A stretch of 45,326 nt of DNA, from positions 1 to 45,326 of the forward strand of contig NZ_JADWDC010000038.1 in the NCBI RefSeq assembly GCF_020640915.1, read 5' to 3'. The translations under genes and the position numbers were made by a program. Under the pieces are notes generated by a model. The model saw only the letters and a list, made by a program, of their open reading frames with translations, was not told where the DNA came from and ran no database searches. How positions within the stretch are numbered: position 1 is the first letter of the stretch; each line of letters opens with the position of its first letter. Positions 1 to 7,946 of this stretch are shown here, piece after piece. The stretch is from Waterburya agarophytonicola KI4. GTDB taxonomy: Bacteria > Cyanobacteriota > Cyanobacteriia > Cyanobacteriales > Xenococcaceae.

Positions 1-57
1 AAGAGCCTACTTTTGCAATTTTTAACTCTGTTTGATACTTAACCGAGAAGTATTGAA

Positions 58-459
58 ATGGCATTAGGCAGAAAAACTCCCTGGTTACCCAAGCCAATAG
101 CACGGTTCAAATTCCCTCGCAGTCTGAGCCAGCAACTACTCAAAAATGTGCGACGCATTACGGTTTGGTTAGAAAAGGTCGTACGATCTCGTTGGCGCTC
201 GATAGCGCAACATCCCTTTAGCTGGCAAGGAAATGGTCTATGTATTGCTTGGCTTTCCATCTTACTCATGTTGCCGATCCCTTTTACTAACCCTCTGCCT
301 GCGATCGCGATTTTACTGTTGGCGGTAGCTACTTTAGAGGCTGATGGCTTGTTGATGTGTCTGGGGTATTTTTTAACTCTGGTCAACACACTATTTTTTA
401 GTTTCCTTGGCTATGCCCTATGGCAAGCACCAAGTTTACTGCCACATTTTCTGACTTAG
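58..459 (+). pseudogene. ExoD-like exopolysaccharide synthesis protein, 5'-truncated
   Basis: The 133-residue frame matches the C-terminal two thirds of ExoD-family membrane proteins. It has the GRKTPWLP segment at residues 4-11, a basic amphipathic stretch, then a hydrophobic part with LPIPFTNPLPA near residue 72 and the LEADG motif near residue 93. ExoD proteins are usually about 200 residues, and their N-terminal membrane segments come before the GRKTPWLP-like motif. Here family-like sequence seems to continue a few codons upstream of the ATG (S-I-E-M), and then an in-frame TAA lies at 40-42. I read this as a gene that lost its 5' part by rearrangement or nonsense mutation. A short functional variant starting at 58 cannot be excluded. 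The exact role of ExoD in polysaccharide production is not settled for this family. Confidence 0.6.
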
Positions 460-649
460 TTTATGACTTAGTTTAAAAATGAATTGATCTTTGGCAATGA
501 TTGAACTCGCATTGTTCTCACAAGGTGATCGCCTCACAAATGCCACAAAATCGTTTGTCAAAACTGACACATCTTAGACATATTCATGACAAATATCTGC
601 ATTAGATTGGATCGAATTGGTGGGGCGAAATTCAGAGCTAAAAATTTAT

Positions 650-687
650 CTCTGGTATTTTGTGCTTAATATAATAGAATACCAGAG
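650..687. promoter_or_regulatory. Perfect 10-bp inverted repeat flanking a TATAAT, upstream of the fusion gene
   Basis: The 386-bp gap 460-845 has no gene that I can see. It is AT-rich and holds one clear structure: CTCTGGTATT at 650-659 and its exact complement AATACCAGAG at 678-687. The 18-base spacer contains TATAAT at 670-675. The arrangement suits an operator placed over a -10 box, with the start codon of the next gene at 846. No good -35 box is seen at 17 bases. A hairpin in the transcript is an alternative reading. No U-tract follows, so a terminator is unlikely. Confidence 0.45.
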
Positions 688-845
688 TTATTTAAAGAAT
701 AAAGCATTCAGAAACCGAAAAAGCCGTAATAATACCCCAAAAAATACACATTTCAATTTTTAAAGGCTAGTATTTAAAAATATAGGCAATATTAAGTTTT
801 TATATTACCAAAAATCAAAACTATTTTTTCTTTTCAGATTGAATT

Positions 846-2822
846 ATGGCTGCATCAACAAAATCTTCGAAAATTGATAACAATGTATCCTTAGGTCCAG
901 TGGAAGACCTAGAAAAATACGTTAAGGCTGACTGGTGGCGACATATTTTTAATGCCAATTATTTAAGAACTGATGGCGACGTAGTTGAAGACAAAACTAT
1001 CACCAAAGATGAGGTAGATCTTTTCACTGAAATTTTATCTCCTGCCCAAGATAGTGTAATTCTCGATTTGTGCTGCGGACAGGGAAGACATTCTCTGGAG
1101 TTAGCTGGCCGTGGCTTCACCAATTTATCAGGATTGGATCGCTCGCACTATCTAATTACTAGGGCGCGTACCCTCAACAAACAGCAAAAATTCAACGTCA
1201 ATTATAAAGAGGGCGATGCCAGAAAACTGCCCTTTCCTACCGATACTTTCGACTATGTAATTTTGGCGGGTAATAGTTTTGGTTATTTTGAATCTGACCA
1301 GGACGATCTAAGAGTTTTACGCGAAATCATCCGCATCCTCAAACCTCAAGGCAAACTCCTAATTGATGTTACCGACGGTAGCTATGTCAAAGAAAATTTT
1401 CAGCCTAGAAGTTGGGAATGGATCGATAAGCAATATTTTGTCTGCCGAGAACGTTCTCTCTCAGAAAATGAAGAACGATTAATCTCTAGAGAAGTAATCA
1501 CCCACGTCAAAAAAGGAGTGATTGCCGATCAGTTTTATGCTGAAAGACTATATTCTCGTAACAGTATTACGGATTTATTGAGTCTGGCTAGCTTTGGTAA
1601 GATTCAGCTACATTCAGAAGTCAAAACCGAGTCAAAACGGAATCAGGACTTGGGAATGATGGAAAAGCGGATTATTGTTTCGGCTGTGGCAAATAAAGAC
1701 TGGACTCCCGTTAAAATTTCTCAGGGTCAGAAAAAAACCGTAGGGGTATTGATGGGCGATCCTAATCTTAGCGATATCATTAAACCCGATGGTAGTTTCG
1801 ACCAAGACGATCTATTTACCATTAATGAATTAAAGCAAGCTTTGGCAAACTTGCCTGGATATAATTTTATCTATTTCAATCAGCACGATAAGTTAATTCA
1901 AGATTTACTCAAAAAGAGAGACAAGCTGGATTTTGTCTTTAATCTTTGCGATGAAGGCTATGATAATCAAGCTACAAAAGAGTTGCACATTCCTGCTTTA
2001 TTAGAAATCCTCGATCTGCCCTATACGGGAGGTAATCCTCAATGTTTGGCTTACTGTTATGATAAATCCCTAGTGCGAGGCATTGCCAAAGGGATGGATA
2101 TTCCCGTGCCTAAAGCCTTTGTAATTAAACCAGAGGATATTTCTTTTATCGATTTGCCGCTGAAATTTCCTGTAATTGTCAAACCCAATTTTGGCGACTC
2201 TAGTTTTGGCATTACCCAAGATAGTGTTTGCTATGACCTCACTACGTTAGAAAACGCCATCCTTCAGGTAAGGGAAAAACTAGGCTATAACCAGCCAATC
2301 TTGGTAGAACAGTTTTTAACAGGAAAAGATATTAGCGTCGGTATTATTGGTAATCCTCCAGAGTCCTATCATGCCCTGCCCATTATCGAAGAAGACTATG
2401 GCAAACTACCCAGCCAATTACCCCATATCTGTGGCTATGAGGCAAAATGGCAGCCCGATTCTCCCTACTGGCAAATCACTTCTGTACCTGCCAATCTACC
2501 TGAAGAAACAGAACAATTTTTAATTGCTAGCTGTATCAAACTATTTAACAGGCTCGAATGTCGCGACTATGCCCGATTTGACTGGCGACTAGATGCCAAC
2601 CAGACTCCCCGACTACTGGAAGTTAATCCCAATCCTGGGTGGTGTTGGGATGGTCATTTAGCAAAAATGGCGAAAATAGCTGATATTTCCTACGGTCAAA
2701 TGCTGGGTAAAATTCTCCAAGCGGCAGAAGAAAGAATTGGAGTTGTAACTCCCAGATCGAGGTTCGCTAGCTTGAATAGCGTTGAAGAGGCTTTACCCAT
2801 AACTTTGCCACACATTGAATAA
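846..2822 (+). CDS. SAM methyltransferase fused to an ATP-grasp ligase
   Basis: This 658-residue protein has two enzymes in one chain. Residues about 25-285 are a class I SAM-dependent methyltransferase, with motif I ILDLCCGQG at 72-80 and an acidic strand-2 end (GLDRS, 96-100). Residues about 296-640 are an ATP-grasp fold of the D-Ala-D-Ala ligase type: YDKSLVR at 405-411, PVIVKPNFGDSSFG at 442-455, ILVEQFLTGKDISVG at 485-499, RFDWRLD at 577-583 and the metal-binding LLEVNPNPG at 590-598. ATP-grasp enzymes activate a carboxylate as acyl phosphate and join it to an amine. The partner domain would methylate the product or a substrate. All key motifs look intact. The substrate is unknown. ureD follows 54 bases downstream on the same strand, but I see no reason to link the functions. 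Confidence 0.82.
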   Translation: MAASTKSSKIDNNVSLGPVEDLEKYVKADWWRHIFNANYLRTDGDVVEDKTITKDEVDLFTEILSPAQDSVILDLCCGQGRHSLELAGRGFTNLSGLDRSHYLITRARTLNKQQKFNVNYKEGDARKLPFPTDTFDYVILAGNSFGYFESDQDDLRVLREIIRILKPQGKLLIDVTDGSYVKENFQPRSWEWIDKQYFVCRERSLSENEERLISREVITHVKKGVIADQFYAERLYSRNSITDLLSLASFGKIQLHSEVKTESKRNQDLGMMEKRIIVSAVANKDWTPVKISQGQKKTVGVLMGDPNLSDIIKPDGSFDQDDLFTINELKQALANLPGYNFIYFNQHDKLIQDLLKKRDKLDFVFNLCDEGYDNQATKELHIPALLEILDLPYTGGNPQCLAYCYDKSLVRGIAKGMDIPVPKAFVIKPEDISFIDLPLKFPVIVKPNFGDSSFGITQDSVCYDLTTLENAILQVREKLGYNQPILVEQFLTGKDISVGIIGNPPESYHALPIIEEDYGKLPSQLPHICGYEAKWQPDSPYWQITSVPANLPEETEQFLIASCIKLFNRLECRDYARFDWRLDANQTPRLLEVNPNPGWCWDGHLAKMAKIADISYGQMLGKILQAAEERIGVVTPRSRFASLNSVEEALPITLPHIE

Positions 2823-2876
2823 TAAAGTCACATTTCTATTAGAAATGAATATCACAATTAACAATCAAAAATCAAT

Positions 2877-3743
2877 ATGATCGTAGAAAAAACAGCAAGT
2901 AATAAATACAAAAACAATTTAGAACTAAAACTAAAAACTGATGCTAACAATCAAACAGTCTGCCAGCATCAATACACAACTTATCCCCTACGCTTATCTC
3001 CTGTATTCCGTTTAGAAGGAGCAAACACAAATCGCGCCTATCTTTATCTCATTAATACTTCCCCTGGTTTATTAGCCAACGACACTTTAGATCTATCTTT
3101 ACACCTCAGGGAAAATACTAATTTGTATCTGACAGATCAAGCTGCTACTAAAGTGCATCCGATCTCCGAAGAGGTTAGTAAAGCTACCATTAATCAACAA
3201 ATAACAATCGAAAATAATTCGAGCTTAGAATTTATTCCCGAACCTATTATTCTTTATCAAGATTCAGTTTTAGAGCAAAATACTAAGATAAAACTAGATC
3301 CTACAGCTAAATTATTTTTAACGGAAATAATCTTACCAGGAAGACTGGCAAAAAATGAATATTACGATTTTAATTACTATTTTAATCGCCTACAAATTGT
3401 AGATTCACAAGATAAATTATCATATATCGATGCGATGCGTTTATTCGGCAAAAATAATCCTTTTAAAGATAATAAACTATTTACATCCTTACCAATTATG
3501 GGAAATGCGATCGCAATATTGCCCGATCTAGATCTGAATTTATTAGTTGCCGAAATAGGAAAGCAATCGCCTGCCGATATTCATAATATAGAAACTGCTA
3601 TTACTTTATTACCTACAGAAAATGGTATTGCAATTCGTGCCTTAGCCAACAAAACTAGAGAACTAAAAAACTACTTCAATTCGATTTTAAATTGCTTGCG
3701 TTATTTAACAAACCAAGCAAGTTTGCCTTATATTCCCAAGTAA
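2877..3743 (+). CDS. ureD: Urease accessory protein UreD (UreH)
   Basis: UreD is a scaffold that binds apo-urease with UreF and UreG so that nickel can be loaded into the active site. The 288-residue sequence has the family features: FRLEG near residue 44, the NTSPGLL segment near residue 60 (most UreD proteins have a TGGD-type motif here), the signature LTDQAATKV near residue 85, and EFIPEPIILYQD near residue 117. EIILPGRLA follows near residue 149, as in cyanobacterial homologues. No other urease gene is in the window. Cyanobacterial urease genes are often scattered, so a lone ureD is not odd. Many Lys and Asn codons reflect the AT-rich context. The ATG at 2877 is preceded by an AT-rich spacer without an obvious Shine-Dalgarno site. 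Confidence 0.85.
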   Translation: MIVEKTASNKYKNNLELKLKTDANNQTVCQHQYTTYPLRLSPVFRLEGANTNRAYLYLINTSPGLLANDTLDLSLHLRENTNLYLTDQAATKVHPISEEVSKATINQQITIENNSSLEFIPEPIILYQDSVLEQNTKIKLDPTAKLFLTEIILPGRLAKNEYYDFNYYFNRLQIVDSQDKLSYIDAMRLFGKNNPFKDNKLFTSLPIMGNAIAILPDLDLNLLVAEIGKQSPADIHNIETAITLLPTENGIAIRALANKTRELKNYFNSILNCLRYLTNQASLPYIPK

Positions 3744-3875
3744 GTAACTGTAGTGATGATACATCCTAGATTATTAAGTTTATTTGAAAGGCGTGCAAGA
3801 TGTGAGTTAAATAGACTTTTTCCCGTTGTGCTAACCATCTAGCTAGCTCGACTCCATATTGGAAATTAATTTGGC

Positions 3876-3909
3876 AAAAAAAATGCCCCCCAAGAAGTGG
3901 AGAGCATTT
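3876..3909 (-). terminator. Rho-independent terminator inherited from psbA, now serving leuC
   Basis: On the minus strand AAATGCTCTCC and GGGGGGCATTT form an 11-bp stem with a 7-base loop, followed by a run of eight T. The stem is complete only in the minus-strand transcript, where G-U pairs replace what would be C-A mismatches on the plus strand. Its direction is therefore clear. It lies just downstream of the psbA remnant. Confidence 0.8.
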
Positions 3910-3931
3910 TTTATCTAAGTCTTAGATAAGA

Positions 3932-3979
3932 TTAACCGTTGATGGAAGGAGCGGTTAGAGCTATAGGAACTTGTTCCCC
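3932..3979 (-). pseudogene. psbA: psbA 3' remnant (last 15 codons of photosystem II D1)
   Basis: Read on the minus strand, this stretch encodes GEQVPIALTAPSING followed by TAA. This corresponds to the D1 C-terminus of cyanobacteria (typically ...GEQAPVALTAPAVNG), including the short tail removed by CtpA during D1 maturation. Homology stops at about 3979, 28 bases after the leuC stop codon. The rest of psbA is absent. The piece is followed by a terminator that fits a psbA gene end. Cyanobacteria usually carry several psbA copies, so recombination or deletion at one copy could leave this scar. It is too short to be expressed as protein. Confidence 0.85.
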
Positions 3980-4007
3980 TCTTATCTTTTATATCCTAAA
4001 TTCACGC

Positions 4008-5411
4008 CTAAAACAATTCTCTAACATCGCTTACTTGACCTTTAACCGCTGCTGCGACAACCATTGCGGGACTCATTAACAAAGTTCTACCTGTAGACGA
4101 TCCTTGACGACCTTTAAAGTTACGGTTGGAAGAAGATGCACTCATTTGATCTCCTTCAAGTTTATCGGGGTTCATTGCCAAACACATAGAACATCCTGGT
4201 TCGCGCCATTCAAACCCTGCTTGTTCAAATATTTTATTTAATCCTTCTGCTTCAGCTGCTTGTTTGACTCTTTCTGAACCAGGGACGACAAATGCTTTAA
4301 CCCCTGATGCGACATGATGTCCTTGGGCTACTTTGGCAGCTTCTCGCAAGTCGCTTATTCTGCCATTAGTGCAGCTACCGATAAAGCAAACATCAATTTT
4401 CGTACCTTTAATGGGTTGACCTGGAGTTAACTGCATATATTTGTATGCCTCTTGAGCGATCGCGCGATCGCTTTCTGCTAAATTCTCGGCTACAGGTACA
4501 GTCTCACTAATACCCAATCCCTGTCCTGGGGTAATGCCCCAAGTTACCGTAGGTTCGATATCGGCAGCATCAAACTTAACTACATCATCGTATTCCGCAT
4601 CGGTATCGCTGTGAATACTCGACCACCAAGACACAGCTTTATCCCATGCTTCTCCTTGGGGGGCAAAATCTCGATCCTTGAGATAATTGAAAGTAGTTTC
4701 GTCGGGGTTTATATAGCCACAACGCGCCCCACCTTCAATAGACATATTGCAGACAGTCATTCTTTCTTCCATATTCATGGCTTCAAAAGTAGTCCCTGCA
4801 AACTCGTAGGCATAACCCACACCTCCTTTAACCCCTAGTTGGCGAATGATATGAAGGATTACATCTTTAGCAAATACACCGTGGGGTAACTCGCCGTTGA
4901 TTTCAATTTTACGGACTTTAAGTTTAGCTAAAGCAAGAGTTTGAGAGGCTAAAACATCCCTTACCTGAGATGTACCGATGCCAAAAGCGATCGCGCCAAA
5001 TGCCCCGTGAGTGGAAGTGTGGGAGTCTCCACAGGCGATGGTCATTCCTGGTTGGGTTAAACCCTGTTCGGGGGCGATAACGTGGACTATGCCTTGATTT
5101 CCCGACCCGACGTTATAAAACCTGATGCCGTAGTCTTGAGTGTTTTTTTCCAAAGCTTGCATCATCTCTTCTGCCAATGCATCAGCAAAAGGACGGGCTT
5201 GATTTTCTGTTGGCACGATATGATCTACTGTAGCGACAGTGCGATCGGCAAACAATACCTTGAGATTTCTTTCCCGCAGCATGGCAAAAGCTTGAGGGCT
5301 GGTCACTTCATGAATCAAATGCAGACCAATAAATAGTTGAGTTTGACCAGAGGGTAATGTACCAACAGTGTGTAAATCCCAAACCTTATCGAATAATGTT
5401 CCCTTACTCAT
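4008..5411 (-). CDS. leuC: 3-isopropylmalate dehydratase large subunit
   Basis: LeuC, with LeuD, isomerises 2-isopropylmalate to 3-isopropylmalate in leucine synthesis. It is an aconitase-family enzyme with a 4Fe-4S cluster. The 467-residue length is normal. The cluster ligands are visible as C347 in CFIGSCTNG and C407/C410 in PGCSMC. The substrate motif [15 protein letters not shown] is at 126-140. The start is an ATG at 5411, and the protein ends with the usual DVREL tail, so the gene is complete. No leuD is present in the window. The 3' side abuts a psbA remnant and terminator, which probably ends the leuC transcript. Confidence 0.97.
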   Translation of the reverse strand: MSKGTLFDKVWDLHTVGTLPSGQTQLFIGLHLIHEVTSPQAFAMLRERNLKVLFADRTVATVDHIVPTENQARPFADALAEEMMQALEKNTQDYGIRFYNVGSGNQGIVHVIAPEQGLTQPGMTIACGDSHTSTHGAFGAIAFGIGTSQVRDVLASQTLALAKLKVRKIEINGELPHGVFAKDVILHIIRQLGVKGGVGYAYEFAGTTFEAMNMEERMTVCNMSIEGGARCGYINPDETTFNYLKDRDFAPQGEAWDKAVSWWSSIHSDTDAEYDDVVKFDAADIEPTVTWGITPGQGLGISETVPVAENLAESDRAIAQEAYKYMQLTPGQPIKGTKIDVCFIGSCTNGRISDLREAAKVAQGHHVASGVKAFVVPGSERVKQAAEAEGLNKIFEQAGFEWREPGCSMCLAMNPDKLEGDQMSASSSNRNFKGRQGSSTGRTLLMSPAMVVAAAVKGQVSDVRELF

Positions 5412-5577
5412 ATTACCAATTGCTGCCTATGGGCGTTCTCAAAAAAGTATCCGTCGTATATTCTAGCGTCAGACGGAAGTAAGATTTCGAGATAATTGCT
5501 ATTTGTATATAAAGTTTGATATGTGGACGGTTAAATCTAGATTTATCAATTCCGATAGCGAAGCAGACTGAAATAGT

Positions 5578-7848
5578 TTATAGATACTGTTCGATCAAAT
5601 CGACGATCGCTTTTTCTTTAAAACCTTGAGCCAAAGATCTTAGTTGGTTGGCTAAATCGGCATATCGATCGTCTAATTCTTCGAGGTAGTCGGCTCGCTC
5701 GCTGATTTTTTTCATACTACCCAACATCGCTAGTTCGTATAAGACTTCTATTTCTTCTTTGGGAGGAGTAGAGGTTTGACTTTTTAATTGAGATGACAAG
5801 CTTTTTTCTGGATCTGATGTTGATAGCTCGACTTCTTCATAAATCCACTTCAGCTTGAGATGTTTTTGTAATAAAGTAAGTAACTGCTCCTCTTGAAATG
5901 GCTTGGACAAAAATGCCTCGCAACCAGCTATACGACTTTGATGGCGGTCTGATTTTAAAACACTGGCAGAGATGGCAATGATAATCGTATCTTTAATACT
6001 GGGAATTGTTCTAATTTCTTTGACTGCTTCCAATCCATCTTTTACTGGCATGACTACATCGGTCAAAATACAGTCTGGTTGGTGTTTTTGTGCCAAATCA
6101 ATTTCTTCTTGACCATCTTTACCCAAAATGATTTTAAAACCCAGTGGTTCGAGTAAATTGAGAATTACTTGACGATTTTGTTTTTGGTCGTCTACCACCA
6201 GAATTGTTTGTTGTTTACCCTGATAACCAATTACCTGACGCTTTGGCTCTAAAAAGTTCGGCATGGCTGCTGTTTCTACTGTGGGAAAAGTAACATCAAA
6301 CCAAAAATTAGAGCCTTGATTAGGCTTGCTGGTTACGCTAATTTGCCCACCCATCAATGTAACCAAGTTCCTACTAATCGCCAAACCCAAGCCACTACCT
6401 GCTTCGCGCTTTTTCATATTTCCTACTTGCTCAAAAGGCTGAAAAATTTTCTTGAGTTGTTGAGGGTTAATACCCGATCCTGTGTCGATTACGTGAAAAC
6501 ATAAGGTTTTTTGACACGACTTGGTAGGGTTTTGTGATGATGAGATACTCACCTCAAGTGTTACTTTACCGCGATCGGTAAATTTAACGGCATTGCCCAG
6601 TAGATTGAGCAGCACTTGTCTGAGTCTTTTTTCATCAGCTTCGATCCCAACGGGTAAATCAGGAGACAAAGCACACTCAAATAAGATTCCTTTTTCTATT
6701 GCTTGTAGGCGAATAAGATCGCCAATACTTTGGAAAAAACTCTGGCAATGAATTTCAGTGGGATATAGTTTTAGTTTGCGCGCTTCAATCCTAGAGAGAT
6801 CGAGAATATCGTTAATCAGAGTCAATAAATGATTGCCACTGTCGTAAATTATGTTTAAGCCATGTTCTTGTTTGGCAGTCAAAGTGCGATCGCGTTTTAA
6901 TATTTGAGCGTAGCCTAAAATACCATTGAGAGGAGTTCGTAATTCGTGACTCATGTTAGAGAGAAACATGCTTTTGGCTCGATTGGCTTTTTCCGCTATT
7001 GCCTTAGCGTCTTCTAATTCTTCTAAAGTTTTTCTTAATTCTAAGGCGCGATCGCTTGCATCCGTTTCACTTTGATGTAATGCTTCGGCTCGAAATTCTA
7101 AATCTTTGACAGTTTTGTTCAATTCCGAAGCCATGAAGTTGAAAGTGCGAGCTAACACAGCAAATTCATCATTACTTGTAATTTGAAGCTGGCGATCTAA
7201 AGCTCCAGAAGCCAGATATTGGGTGGCGGTAATCATCTGATTGAGGGGTTCGGTAATCGATCGACTCCAACAGTAAGCGATTATACCGATCGTAATGGCA
7301 ATAATCACGGCTAAGGTAAAACTTTGTTTTTTTTCAACTGCTAATTTTTGTTCTAGGGTTGCAGTAGACAACTCTACTACGATCGCTCCTAATATTTTAT
7401 TATCTACTTCGATTGATTTACCAGCTATTAAACGATCTGAGTACCAATCGAGAATTGTTGTCTTACTTTGCAACATTTTCGTCTTCCAAGAATTGGCGAT
7501 CGAACTCAATTCATCCCGATGGTGAACTTGAGTAATGGCGATCTCTATACCTTCTGATTGATAAACACGGCTACAAAGTATAATTTCTTGCTCCCTCAAT
7601 TGATCGATAATGTTTTGAATTAACTCTGTATCTCCAGAAGTCAAAGAGTCTACAGTAGATACGCTTAAGGTGTTTAAAAGCATATCTGCCTGTTGTTCTA
7701 ATTGCTGGCGGAAGATTTTTTGATTTTGATACAGAGAGACAGTAGTAGCAAAGATCAAAGACAATAAAACCAAACTTGTCATTGCCAAGGTGAGTTTTGC
7801 TCCTAAAGATATTTGTAATTCTCGTTTGATTTGTTGGCTCCAACTCAT
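5578..7848 (-). CDS. Membrane hybrid histidine kinase (HAMP-HisKA-HATPase-REC)
   Basis: This 756-residue sensor kinase has TM1 at about 17-39, a periplasmic sensor region of about 135 residues, TM2 at about 176-195, a HAMP domain at 196-249, and a coiled linker. The HisKA box SNMSHELRTPLN follows with phospho-acceptor H301. The HATPase domain has an N box near 415-419, DTGSGI at 455-460 and GSGLGLA at 484-490. A receiver domain has D597 in LTDVVMP, and a helical tail of about 80 residues follows. All catalytic residues appear present. The sensor region resembles no ligand-binding domain I can name. The gene lies 98 bases downstream of a REC-GGDEF-EAL gene on the same strand, so the two probably form one signalling unit. 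Confidence 0.92.
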   Translation of the reverse strand: MSWSQQIKRELQISLGAKLTLAMTSLVLLSLIFATTVSLYQNQKIFRQQLEQQADMLLNTLSVSTVDSLTSGDTELIQNIIDQLREQEIILCSRVYQSEGIEIAITQVHHRDELSSIANSWKTKMLQSKTTILDWYSDRLIAGKSIEVDNKILGAIVVELSTATLEQKLAVEKKQSFTLAVIIAITIGIIAYCWSRSITEPLNQMITATQYLASGALDRQLQITSNDEFAVLARTFNFMASELNKTVKDLEFRAEALHQSETDASDRALELRKTLEELEDAKAIAEKANRAKSMFLSNMSHELRTPLNGILGYAQILKRDRTLTAKQEHGLNIIYDSGNHLLTLINDILDLSRIEARKLKLYPTEIHCQSFFQSIGDLIRLQAIEKGILFECALSPDLPVGIEADEKRLRQVLLNLLGNAVKFTDRGKVTLEVSISSSQNPTKSCQKTLCFHVIDTGSGINPQQLKKIFQPFEQVGNMKKREAGSGLGLAISRNLVTLMGGQISVTSKPNQGSNFWFDVTFPTVETAAMPNFLEPKRQVIGYQGKQQTILVVDDQKQNRQVILNLLEPLGFKIILGKDGQEEIDLAQKHQPDCILTDVVMPVKDGLEAVKEIRTIPSIKDTIIIAISASVLKSDRHQSRIAGCEAFLSKPFQEEQLLTLLQKHLKLKWIYEEVELSTSDPEKSLSSQLKSQTSTPPKEEIEVLYELAMLGSMKKISERADYLEELDDRYADLANQLRSLAQGFKEKAIVDLIEQYL

Positions 7849-7946
7849 GGTTAATAAAGTTTTTGGACTAATTGTCTGGCAACTTGCTGTTTTAATCTAA
7901 TTTCTGAGTCAAGATAATCCCAACTATCAGACAAAATAATATTATT

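Noticed and set aside
300-310. GCGATCGC palindromes as regulatory sites
   Set aside because: They are the HIP1 octamers scattered across many cyanobacterial genomes, including inside genes here, so no specific function is assigned.
2877-3743. Functional link between ureD and the upstream fusion gene
   Set aside because: They are close and codirectional, but the families have no known shared pathway and no other urease gene is near.
4611-4838. Open frame on the plus strand inside leuC
   Set aside because: It is a shadow of leuC, without ribosome binding site or recognisable protein.
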